Source: Saprospiraceae bacterium (GTDB taxonomy: Bacteria; Bacteroidota; Bacteroidia; Chitinophagales; Saprospiraceae). Taken from it: 45,650 nucleotides of DNA. Both the position numbers and the translations under genes were made by a program. The stretch is taken from assembly GCA_016787345.1 (NCBI GenBank), contig JAEUUU010000131.1, positions 1 to 45,650 on the forward strand, read 5' to 3'. Below are positions 34,604 through 43,120 of the stretch, in pieces. Position 1 is the first letter of the stretch, and every line of letters starts with the position of its first letter. The notes beneath the pieces were generated by a model. The model was given only the letters and a program-made list of their open reading frames with translations. It had not been told where the DNA came from and did no database searches.

Positions 34604-35527
34604 TTACATGGTCGACCAGTTGTGTTTGTGCCCGTTCAGAAATTCGCGCACGGCCATGCGGCGTTTGCCTTCGAGTTGCAGTTCGGTGATCAGCATGTAT
34701 CCATCCTGCGTACTGACGGCGAGATAAGACTTTCCGTCGGAGAAAAACCGGCCGGCTTCCAGCCCGCCGGTTTTTTGTTGGGTCGACTTTTCGGCGCGCA
34801 GGATTTTGAAGGTTTTGCCGTCGAGCAGCGTCCAGGCGCCGGGAAAAGGGCTCAGACCGCGGATAAAATTGTGTACTTCGGCGGTGGGGCGGTCAAAATT
34901 GATCCGGCAGGTTTCGGTAAAAATTTTGGGGGCGTGCGAGGCTTCGGTCTCCTGTTGCGGCAGGGGGCGGGTTTCGCCGCGTTCGAGTGCCTGTACGGTT
35001 TTCAGCACCAGTTGAGCGCCGATATGCATCATGCGTTCGTACAACTCGCCTGCAGTTTCATTTTCGCCGATGGTTATTTTTTCCTGAAAAAGCACGTCGC
35101 CCGTGTCGATCTCGTGTTGCAACAGGAAGGTTGTGACCCCGGTTTCCGTTTCGCCGTTGATGACGGCCCAGTTGATCGGCGCGGCGCCCCGGTATTTGGG
35201 TAAAAGCGAGCCGTGCAGATTGAGTGTGCCCATCGGCGGCATGGCCCACACGGCCTCCGGCAGCATCCGGAACGCGACGACGACCTGCAAATCCGCTTCT
35301 AGCCCCTTTAATTGAGCCAAAAAGTCCGGGTTTTTGAGTTTTTCGGGTTGAAGAACGGTCAAACCCTGGGCTACCGCGTATTTTTTTACGGCCGACTCCA
35401 GCATACCCAGGCGGCCGCCGGGCTTATCGGGGGCCGTAATGACGGCGGGTATTTCATAGCCGTTTTGTACCAATATATCGAGCGAAGGCACGGCAAAATC
35501 GGGCGTGCCCATAAAAACAATACGCAT
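34604..35527 (-). CDS. fmt: Methionyl-tRNA formyltransferase
   Basis: 307 residues from ATG 35525-35527; the frame is open 25 codons further but MRIVFMGTPDFAVPSL is the classic start of Fmt. It transfers a formyl group from 10-formyl-THF to Met-tRNA(fMet). The active-site segment is LNLHGSLLPKYRGAAPINWA (SLLPxYRG motif with the catalytic Asn/His of the family just before). HEIDTGDVLFQEKI follows and the C-terminal tRNA-contacting domain starts near 205 (ETCRINFDRPTAEVHN). Length and motifs are normal. It is convergent with the OmpA gene (10-bp gap) and divergent from the hydrolase gene. Confidence 0.97.
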   Translation of the reverse strand: MRIVFMGTPDFAVPSLDILVQNGYEIPAVITAPDKPGGRLGMLESAVKKYAVAQGLTVLQPEKLKNPDFLAQLKGLEADLQVVVAFRMLPEAVWAMPPMGTLNLHGSLLPKYRGAAPINWAVINGETETGVTTFLLQHEIDTGDVLFQEKITIGENETAGELYERMMHIGAQLVLKTVQALERGETRPLPQQETEASHAPKIFTETCRINFDRPTAEVHNFIRGLSPFPGAWTLLDGKTFKILRAEKSTQQKTGGLEAGRFFSDGKSYLAVSTQDGYMLITELQLEGKRRMAVREFLNGHKHNWSTM

Positions 35528-35641
35528 GGCGGACAGTGTCGTTGCGGGTAAAAGGAGGGCAAATGTCCGGATTTTTTGCCGCCTCTGGGAAATCAGGATC
35601 AAACAACCCTAATTTGGCCGCTGAATTCAAACCGGAATGCT

Positions 35642-36466
35642 ATGCAGGAACTCAGTTGGCAAAATGCCGAAGGACTGACCATTTTTGGCGCGCACTGGCC
35701 CGTGGAACACCCGCGCGCCGTCATTGCGCTCGTACACGGTCAGGGCGAACACATCGCGCGTTACGACCACCTCGCCCGCTGGTTCAACGCCCGCCGGATC
35801 GCCGTACTGGGCTTCGATCACCAGGGGCACGGCCGCAGTGCCGGCAAACGCGGTCATGCCAGGCATATCGATGCCTATCTCGACGACATCGGCCAGATGT
35901 TCGACCGGGTGAAACAAACTTATCCGGGCGTGCCGGTTTTCCTCTACGGACATTCGATGGGCGGCAACCTGACCCTCAATTACGTGCTGCGCCGCCAACC
36001 GCAGGGTTTGGCCGGGCATATCGTGACCGGCCCCTTCATCCGCCTGGCGTTCGAAGCGCCCATGGCCAAAATGGTCGCGGCCAAACTGCTGCGCCGCTTT
36101 ATGCCTACCCTGACTTTGCCCACCGGACTGGCCGCGCATTTTTTGTCGCACGACCCGGCAGTCGTCAGCGCCTATAAAAACGACCCGCTGGTACACGACC
36201 AGCTCAGCGCCGCTGCCGGACTGGCCCTCATCGAGGGCGGATTGTGGCTCGATAAATTTGAAGGTAAATACCCCGTTCCTTTGCTCCTCCAGCACGGCGC
36301 TTCCGACAAAATTACCTCCGCGCCGGCAACCCGGGCCTTTTCAGAACGCGTCAGTGGTGATGTTTCCTATACCGAATGGCCCGAGCTTTATCACGAAATT
36401 CACAATGAAACAGAACAGGAAAAGGTGTTTGAATTGACTTTGGAGTGGATGAATTTGAGGATTTGA
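35642..36466 (+). CDS. Alpha/beta hydrolase, monoacylglycerol-lipase / S33-like (Hydrolase_4)
   Basis: 274 residues from ATG 35642; an upstream in-frame ATG at 35576 adds 22 poorly conserved residues. The oxyanion region is VIALVHGQGEHIARY, the cap start GFDHQGHGRSAGKRGH. The nucleophile elbow is LYGHSMGGNL (Ser105), the Asp is Asp222 in LLQHGASDKIT, and the His is His251 or His254 in LYHEIHNE. Likely reactions are hydrolysis of monoacylglycerol, lysophospholipid or other small esters in the cytoplasm. The final codons MNLRI-stop (36452-36466) lie within the first words of inverted repeat IR3, so the repeat provides the end of this gene. Confidence 0.92.
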   Translation: MQELSWQNAEGLTIFGAHWPVEHPRAVIALVHGQGEHIARYDHLARWFNARRIAVLGFDHQGHGRSAGKRGHARHIDAYLDDIGQMFDRVKQTYPGVPVFLYGHSMGGNLTLNYVLRRQPQGLAGHIVTGPFIRLAFEAPMAKMVAAKLLRRFMPTLTLPTGLAAHFLSHDPAVVSAYKNDPLVHDQLSAAAGLALIEGGLWLDKFEGKYPVPLLLQHGASDKITSAPATRAFSERVSGDVSYTEWPELYHEIHNETEQEKVFELTLEWMNLRI

Positions 36467-36675
36467 GGATGCGAGGATTTGACTAAAAGGGTAATTTCTG
36501 CTCCCGGATGGGTTTGGGCAAATGGGTTGCTGCTGCCCACGTGACTCTTTATGGCCGTATCAGAGAGAGGATACACCTCCTTTTTATCACCAATTCACCA
36601 ATTCACCGAATAACCAAAAATCAACTGGGAGCAGGAATTACCCTTTTAGTCAAATCCTCGCATCCTCAAATCCTC
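36457..36675. repeat. Inverted repeat IR3: near-perfect 50-bp arms, overlaps the hydrolase stop codon
   Basis: The left arm (36457-36506) is GAGGATTT, GAGGATGC, GAGGATTT, then GACTAAAAGGGTAATTTCTG-CTCCCGG. The right arm (36625-36675) is its reverse complement with about two mismatches. The core matches IR1 and IR2. The 118-bp centre carries another tandem word, CACCAATT (36587-36607), of the same style, as if one element sits inside another. The left arm begins inside the hydrolase coding end and the right arm stops 8 bp before the mltG stop codon. Confidence 0.92.
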
Positions 36676-36683
36676 ACCTCCAA

Positions 36684-37793
36684 TCACAACCCCCGATGCT
36701 GCCGGATATACGCCTGGAATTTGTCGGCGTTCACTTTGTGAGCGGCCAGGGTGACGGCAAATGCGTGGGTGCCCGATTCGTCGGGTTTGGCGCAGAAGTA
36801 GATATAGTCGTGTTTTTGCGGGTTCAGCACTGCATCGATGCTGGGGATGGAGGCCATGCTAATGGGCCCGGGAGGCAAACCTTTGTACATATAGGTATTG
36901 TACGGCGAGTCGTAGCTGGTATGCCAGTCGGTTACACGACGCGTAGCGAAGTCGCGCGTGGCGAACACGCAGGTCGGGTCGGCCTGCAGGCGCATATCGA
37001 TGCGCAGGCGGTTGAGGTACACACCGGCGATGGTCGGTTTTTCGCTGTTGACGTTGGTTTCGCGTTCGACGATGGAGGCCAGAATATAGGCTTGCGTCGG
37101 GGTAAGGTTTTGGGCTTTTGCTTTGGTCAGGCGGTCATTTTTACTCCAGAAAGCCTCGTGCTCCTTCAGCATACGTCTGACGAAGCCTTTGGCGTCGGTA
37201 TTCCAGTACATTTCGTATGTATTGGGAATAAAAGCCGCCATCAGGGTTTCCTGCTTGTAGCCGATTTCGTTGAGGAAAGCCGGATCGTTGAACGTACGGA
37301 TCAGGCTCATCGAATCGGCTTCGATAAAGCGGGACACTTTTCCGGCCACTTCTTCGAGCAGGCGTTCGTTGTTGAGCACGACCTTGACGGGCGCTTGTTC
37401 GCCGTTGCGGAGATGCTGGATAAGCTGGCGATTGGTCCAGCCCGGCTGTACTTCGAAGCGACCGGCGCGCATCTTGTCTTTTTTATAATTCATTTGTTCG
37501 GCGAGCCAGCGGAAATCGGCCTCGTCGGTGATAAACCGGCCTTGTTTAAGGATGCGCACCACGTCTTCAAAGGAAGAGCCGGTGGGGATGTGCACAAAAC
37601 GGTTTTCCAGCGTTTCGGGCACGTGGGTAAAATACATGGCTTTGATCGGGCGCCAGAAAAATGCGGAGCCCAGCAGCGCGATCGCGCCCAGCAGCAGGGC
37701 GATTTTACCGGGTGTAAAGAGGGAGAGTTTTCGTTGAGTCATCGCCGTTGCGCGGGTGTAGTCGTTGTAGTTAAATGTTGATTGTTGCTCCAT
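36684..37793 (-). CDS. mltG: Endolytic murein transglycosylase MltG (YceG-like)
   Basis: 369 residues; ATG 37742 (MTQRKLSLF) is an alternative start. One membrane segment (about 30-47) anchors it in the inner membrane with the enzyme in the periplasm. A LysM-like region follows (VHIPTGSSFEDVVRILKQGR), then the YceG domain with catalytic Glu243 in ILASIVERETNV and the conserved VYLNRLRIDMRLQADPT and YNTYMYKGLPPGPISMASI. MltG cleaves nascent glycan strands and sets their length. It carries a TAATTTTG -7 box 29 bp upstream of the ATG. Confidence 0.96.
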   Translation of the reverse strand: MEQQSTFNYNDYTRATAMTQRKLSLFTPGKIALLLGAIALLGSAFFWRPIKAMYFTHVPETLENRFVHIPTGSSFEDVVRILKQGRFITDEADFRWLAEQMNYKKDKMRAGRFEVQPGWTNRQLIQHLRNGEQAPVKVVLNNERLLEEVAGKVSRFIEADSMSLIRTFNDPAFLNEIGYKQETLMAAFIPNTYEMYWNTDAKGFVRRMLKEHEAFWSKNDRLTKAKAQNLTPTQAYILASIVERETNVNSEKPTIAGVYLNRLRIDMRLQADPTCVFATRDFATRRVTDWHTSYDSPYNTYMYKGLPPGPISMASIPSIDAVLNPQKHDYIYFCAKPDESGTHAFAVTLAAHKVNADKFQAYIRQHRGL

Positions 37794-37821
37794 AGGGGGA
37801 TGATTAAATTGGTTTCGGGCG

Positions 37822-37829
37822 CAAAATTA
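37822..37829 (-). promoter_or_regulatory. Bacteroidota -7 box, mltG promoter
   Basis: The - strand reads TAATTTTG, an exact TAnnTTTG match, 29 bp before the mltG ATG. No convincing -33 element is seen. Confidence 0.45.
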
Positions 37830-37903
37830 GGGCACTCTCCGGGCTGAGAGAAACCGGAAAGGCAAAGAAAAACGTCGTGTACAGGCTTAAATTTTACAGT
37901 AGT

Positions 37904-38722
37904 CTAGTACTGTTCGGCATCGCTGGGAAAATTGCGCGCTTTTACGTCGGCGATGTAACGTTTGGTGGCGTCTTCGATGGCGTCGAACAACTCGAGGTAA
38001 CGCCGCAGAAAACGCGGTTTAAACTCCTTGGTGATGCCCAGCATATCGTGCGTTACGAGCACTTGTCCGTCGGCGTGTTGCCCGGCGCCGATGCCGATCG
38101 TCGGGATTTCGATACTTTCGGAAACGTCTTTGGCCAGTTGTGCGGGTATTTTTTCGAGCACCAGGGCAAAACAGCCCAGTTGGTCGAGCAGGCGGGCATC
38201 GTGACGCAGTTTTTCGGCTTCCGCTTCTTCTTTGGCCCGCACGGTATAGGTGCCGAATTTGTAGATGCTTTGGGGCGTGAGGCCCAGGTGCCCCATTACC
38301 GGGATACCGGCGTGCAGAATGCGGCGGATGGATTCCTCCACTTCCGAACCGCCTTCGAGTTTGACGGCGTGCGCGCCCGATTCCTTCATAATGCGGATGG
38401 CGCTCGACAGGGCGATTTCCGAATTGGACTGATAGCTGCCAAAGGGCAGATCGACCACCACCATCGCCCGGTTGACGGCCCGGACGACCGACTGTGCATG
38501 GTAGATCATCTGATCGAGCGTGATGGGCAGCGTGGTTTCGTGGCCGGCCATGACGTTGGAGGCCGAGTCGCCTACCAACAGGATATCGATACCGGCTTCG
38601 TCGAGTATCCGGGCCATGGAAAAGTCGTAGGCCGTGAGCATGGCGATCTTTTCGCCGCGATTTTTCATGGCCTGGATCACGTGGGTGGTCACGCGTTTGA
38701 TCTCTCCGGTAGTAGCAGACAT
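37904..38722 (-). CDS. panB: 3-methyl-2-oxobutanoate (ketopantoate) hydroxymethyltransferase
   Basis: 272 residues from ATG 38720-38722 (four more residues if 38734 is used). It makes ketopantoate from alpha-ketoisovalerate and 5,10-methylene-THF, the first committed step of pantothenate and CoA synthesis. Family motifs: [29 protein letters not shown] with the metal-binding Asp, [29 protein letters not shown] and [18 protein letters not shown] with the catalytic Glu/Gly loop nearby. Length is normal. The - strand small-RNA terminator (38779-38805) ends just upstream, so panB must have its own promoter; TACCTTTC at 38759-38766 is a 7/8 -7 match. Confidence 0.97.
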   Translation of the reverse strand: MSATTGEIKRVTTHVIQAMKNRGEKIAMLTAYDFSMARILDEAGIDILLVGDSASNVMAGHETTLPITLDQMIYHAQSVVRAVNRAMVVVDLPFGSYQSNSEIALSSAIRIMKESGAHAVKLEGGSEVEESIRRILHAGIPVMGHLGLTPQSIYKFGTYTVRAKEEAEAEKLRHDARLLDQLGCFALVLEKIPAQLAKDVSESIEIPTIGIGAGQHADGQVLVTHDMLGITKEFKPRFLRRYLELFDAIEDATKRYIADVKARNFPSDAEQY

Positions 38723-38778
38723 GATTCGGAACAAATGGGTTGTGTACGGAATACGGCCGAAAGGTAGGTCCTAAAAAT

Positions 38779-38805
38779 AAAAAAACCGCGCCTCGTTCGG
38801 CGCGG
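38779..38805 (-). terminator. Rho-independent terminator of the downstream small-RNA unit
   Basis: On the - strand, ACCGCGCC-GAACGA-GGCGCGGT followed by TTTTTTT. It stands 57 bp upstream of the panB ATG and terminates no protein gene. Confidence 0.8.
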
Positions 38806-38907
38806 TCGTAAAACAACAAATTATAATCCCATGAACATTTCGAGTGAAGGTGTTCCGCCTTGGCAGAACGGCGTTTTTTGGAGAAATCAGAGGTAAAACG
38901 GGTTATT
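38779..38907 (-). ncRNA. Candidate small RNA, downstream copy of a tandem pair
   Basis: Read on the - strand: a 7/8 -7 box AAACTTTG (38914-38921), a hairpin GTTCTGCC/GGCGGAAC (38852-38869), the motif ATGTTCATGGGATTATA (38822-38838), a 16-nt spacer, then a GC-rich hairpin CCGCGCC/GGCGCGG (38786-38805) with a run of seven T. The upstream copy has the same order of parts and the same motif and spacer length, with otherwise unrelated sequence. The motif could also be read as a 5-residue peptide MFMGL followed by TAA. The ends are inferred. Confidence 0.5.
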
Positions 38908-38959
38908 CAAGCACAAAGTTTTACCCAAACAAGCCTTAACAAATCATTCGTCAATCCTG

Positions 38960-39074
38960 AAAAAATGTTGGCAAGTCACCCCACTTTCGGTGAGGCGACT
39001 TGCCCTCTCACCTGAATTTGTATAATCCCATGAACATATCTCTTCGGCGATAATTCTTTAATCACCGCCTTTTC
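38960..39074 (-). ncRNA. Candidate small RNA, upstream copy of a tandem pair
   Basis: Read on the - strand: TTG (39109-39111) and -7 box CACTTTTG (39081-39088) separated by 20 bp; a GGTGAT/ATCGCC hairpin (39046-39066); the motif ATGTTCATGGGATTATA (39021-39037); a 16-nt spacer; a hairpin of about 16 bp with a GAAA loop (38970-39004); then AACATTTTTT. The motif and spacer length equal those of the downstream copy. Read as a peptide it would be MFMGLYKFR-stop (39008-39037). Confidence 0.5.
38966..39004 (-). terminator. Strong terminator hairpin of the upstream small-RNA unit
   Basis: GGCAAGTCGCCTCACC-GAAA then GTGGGGTGACTTGCC on the - strand: about 16 bp with two G-U pairs and a GAAA loop, then AACATTTTTT. 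Confidence 0.8.
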
Positions 39075-39089
39075 ACGATACAAAAGTGC

Positions 39090-39332
39090 AGTGGACTTGA
39101 TCGCCTACCAATAACATTTTTTGCCGGTTGTGAATTTTATTCTATGAGGTTTTTAAACAAAATTATTTGTCTATAAAATTGACAATCAATTATTTGTGCT
39201 CTGAAAAAACAAAGGTTTTTCGAGGGTATTTGTGAAAAATAAAACATTTTTTAGGCGCTTTTGAGCATAAATATTTTTTTAAAAACAGGGAAAATACCGA
39301 AGCGGGGTAGGGGGAAAACCTGAGTAGTAAAA
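39090..39332. other. AT-rich non-coding stretch
   Basis: No frame here looks coding. The stretch is far richer in A and T than the rest of the window, with many A and T runs (for example around 39140-39280). It lies between the lipoprotein terminator and the small-RNA pair and may hold regulatory or protein-binding DNA; I see no clear motif beyond the promoter of the upstream small-RNA unit. Confidence 0.6.
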
Positions 39333-39378
39333 ATAAAGAGCCCCGGCAGCGAGGCGAGGTCGTCTCATTGCCGGGGCT
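39331..39378 (-). terminator. Rho-independent terminator of the lipoprotein gene
   Basis: On the - strand, AGCCCCGGCA (39369-39378) pairs with TGCCGGGGCT (39339-39348), followed by CTTTATTTTT. It is 23 bp after the lipoprotein stop. Confidence 0.8.
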
Positions 39379-39400
39379 ATCGAAGCGTGCTTTGGCGCTA

Positions 39401-40456
39401 TTAGTTTTTAAAATTCAGCAGACCGACCGTCGGGTGGGTTGTCATCGAGTCGACGGTTTGGGTGGAGAAGCGGCAGCCGGTCAGGATTTGTTCGTTTTTA
39501 CCGGTCAGCAGGCCCAAGCCTTCGGAGATATTGGTATAGGTGGGTAGTACCTCGGCGCCGGTGATACCTTCGTTGGCATTGGCGGTGATCAGGTAGTTTT
39601 CAATTTCGCCGCCACCGCCTTCGAGCACCAGATCGATGCCTTCGAAGTAGCGGTAGCATCCGCCGCAGCTTTGGTCGGCGGGTTCGATATTGGCGGCGAG
39701 GAACTGGTAGAACTGGTTGGCCGAGATTTTGACCGAGCCGCGGTAACCAAATGGGCCGCCCGAGCCGCTGGCGTTGCGTTTTTGGTTGGTGAACACGGTC
39801 CAGGGGATTGTTTTACGGCTGATAAACTGGCCGCCGGGCGTTTGTTCGCGGTATTGCACCAGCATGGTCATGTTGAAGTACACGGCGTTTTGGTCGCAGC
39901 TCCACTCGAACGTGGTGGGCGCGCCGGGGCCGAAGGCAAGCCGGGGCGGAATTTCGATCTGGCTGGGCTTGTTGAAACGGAAGGCGCCGGGCAGGGTGGT
40001 TTCGGCCGTGATGTCGGGCTTGCCGTCGGCGCGCACCACTACCATGCGGTATTTTTCGCCTTCCTTCAGTTGTTGGTCGGCGTTGGCCGGTTTGTATTTG
40101 TAGAGCCAGTTGGGCTGGTTGGCAAAAAAACCGGAGTCGCGCACGAAACCTTCGAGGTTGCCGTCGACGCGGGACATCTGGTAGCGCTCGCCGGTGCTGA
40201 CGCGTTCGAGGAAAACGCTGATGGCGTTGGTGGGATAGTACAGCGAGTCGGCGATCTGGGCGATTTCTTCGGCACTTTTTTCAGGGTCGAGGAATGCTTT
40301 TTCAATCCGCAGGTAATGGGCGGTGTCTTTGGGCGACAGGATGCCGTAGCACACCGGAATTTCTTTCCAGGGGGCGGCTACTTCAAAATCATTGGAGCAG
40401 GCGGCCCAGAACAGCGCCGCGAGGGGAATCAGAAAAAACAACTTTTTCATGCGCAT
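39401..40456 (-). CDS. Lipoprotein of unknown function (DUF4249-like layout)
   Basis: 351 residues from ATG 40456 (MRMKK); ATG 40450 is equally possible, and codons further upstream are unlikely because they precede the signal peptide. MKKLFFLIPLAALFWAAC is a lipoprotein signal with lipobox W-A-A-C. The first 120 residues, with PVCYGILSPKDTAHYLRIEK and AISVFLERVSTGERYQM, resemble the Bacteroidota outer-membrane lipoproteins grouped near DUF4249, often found by TonB-dependent receptor genes, though none is here. A later CGGCYRYFEG segment holds a close cysteine pair. A -7 box TACTTTTG lies 31 bp upstream and a strong terminator follows, so it is monocistronic. The family assignment is tentative. 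Confidence 0.8.
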   Translation of the reverse strand: MRMKKLFFLIPLAALFWAACSNDFEVAAPWKEIPVCYGILSPKDTAHYLRIEKAFLDPEKSAEEIAQIADSLYYPTNAISVFLERVSTGERYQMSRVDGNLEGFVRDSGFFANQPNWLYKYKPANADQQLKEGEKYRMVVVRADGKPDITAETTLPGAFRFNKPSQIEIPPRLAFGPGAPTTFEWSCDQNAVYFNMTMLVQYREQTPGGQFISRKTIPWTVFTNQKRNASGSGGPFGYRGSVKISANQFYQFLAANIEPADQSCGGCYRYFEGIDLVLEGGGGEIENYLITANANEGITGAEVLPTYTNISEGLGLLTGKNEQILTGCRFSTQTVDSMTTHPTVGLLNFKN

Positions 40457-40486
40457 CAAATTCAAAGTAAGTGGGTCAAAGCCGCG

Positions 40487-40494
40487 CAAAAGTA
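40487..40494 (-). promoter_or_regulatory. Bacteroidota -7 box of the lipoprotein gene
   Basis: The - strand reads TACTTTTG, an exact TAnnTTTG, 31 bp before the ATG at 40456. Confidence 0.55.
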
Positions 40495-40606
40495 GGGCTT
40501 TGTTGGGGAGTGAGGAGAAAAAGACTTGCCAGAAGGAGACGAAAAGAGGGATTTTGTTGGGAGGGAGGATGCGTATGGTAATTGTATTCATCTCTTCTGT
40601 TTTCAA

Positions 40607-40650
40607 CAAAAAAGCCGTTTCATCCCGCACAAAGAGATGAAACGGCTTTT
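40607..40650 (-). terminator. Terminator of the atpDC operon
   Basis: AAGCCGTTTCATC (40612-40624) pairs perfectly with GATGAAACGGCTT (40636-40648), 13 bp with an 11-nt loop. On the - strand it ends in TTTTTTG; on the + strand it ends in TTTT. It lies 23 bp after the atpC stop. Confidence 0.85.
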
Positions 40651-40672
40651 ACTCCGGTTTTGGATAGAGGAA

Positions 40673-40921
40673 TTACCCCTTTACACCCGAAATCAGCAAC
40701 GATACGTCGTTGTTCAGCATTTCCACGAATCCGCCTTCCACGGAGAGCGTCATGGTTTGCCCGTTGTCTTTGACGATGGTGACATCGCCTTTGCCCAGCG
40801 AGGAAACGATAGGGGCGTGGTTTTCGAGCAACTGGAAATAACCCAAGCTGCCCGGCACCTTGACCGATTTGACGGCGCCCGAAAAGATTTCGGATTCGGG
40901 AGAAAGTATGGTCAGATTCAT
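40673..40921 (-). CDS. atpC: F-type ATP synthase epsilon subunit, short form
   Basis: 82 residues. The beta-sandwich domain is complete: MNLTILSPESEIFSGAVKSV, LLENHAPIVSSLGKGDV, SVEGGFVEMLNNDVSLLI. The helical C-terminal domain of about 50 residues found in E. coli epsilon is absent, as is common in Bacteroidota. This removes the hairpin that inhibits ATP hydrolysis in other bacteria, so any brake on reverse rotation must come from elsewhere (inference). It is the second gene of an atpDC pair, 122 bp after atpD, with an inverted repeat filling the gap. Confidence 0.95.
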   Translation of the reverse strand: MNLTILSPESEIFSGAVKSVKVPGSLGYFQLLENHAPIVSSLGKGDVTIVKDNGQTMTLSVEGGFVEMLNNDVSLLISGVKG

Positions 40922-40930
40922 AATTCTGCT

Positions 40931-42582
<1,652 letters not shown>

Positions 42583-42641
42583 TCAAAACGGCGGGCTGCT
42601 TTATTTTTATTTTGCAAGGCGGCCCTCCTTCAAAAATCGCG

Positions 42642-42649
42642 CAAAAGTA
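42642..42649 (-). promoter_or_regulatory. Bacteroidota -7 box of atpDC
   Basis: The - strand reads TACTTTTG, an exact TAnnTTTG, 81 bp before the atpD ATG. The -33 region is not clear. Confidence 0.55.
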
Positions 42650-43120
42650 AGGACAATCCTCAGATTACACTGGATATAGGTAGGATTTTTTCGGGTGCCA
42701 AATGAAATTTTACAAAAAAATGGGGTCTCGCGCTTTTGCCTCTTTTTTCGTTGGGCGAGCCCTTGTTTCACATTTTTTCCTTCGGAATATTTGGCCGAGG
42801 GCGCTATCCTGCAAAAAAAGATGTTGAACGACATGTTAAAATCATTTGCCCGGCAGCTAAAAATGGCGTTGAGTACAGACTTTTGTTCCTCCAAATGCGG
42901 GTGAAATGCCCCGTCTAAGGAATTTTTCAATTGTTTTTCGCGGCTTGCAAAATAAAGTTTGTCGATTATCGTTTGATCAATTCGCTATCCGAACCGATTT
43001 TTCGGCATCTTATCAAGCCGTACTACGCTTCAAACCTTCCCCTGCGTGACCTGATGTGAGTTTCTGACACGTTTTTAATCGCTACGACACGGTTTTCAAT
43101 CTCTAAAGCAAATTTCCTAC
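42650..43120. other. Divergent intergenic region between atpD and the LysM transglycosylase
   Basis: About 470 bp without a convincing gene. A 107-codon - strand frame at 42607-42930 has low-complexity, Cys/Phe/Lys-rich translation and runs through the atpD promoter, so it is not accepted. Runs of T and A are common near 42690-42800. I see no strong hairpin. Confidence 0.55.

Noticed and set aside
42607-42930. 107-codon - strand frame upstream of atpD
   Set aside because: It spans the atpD -7 box, has odd composition and no start or family support.
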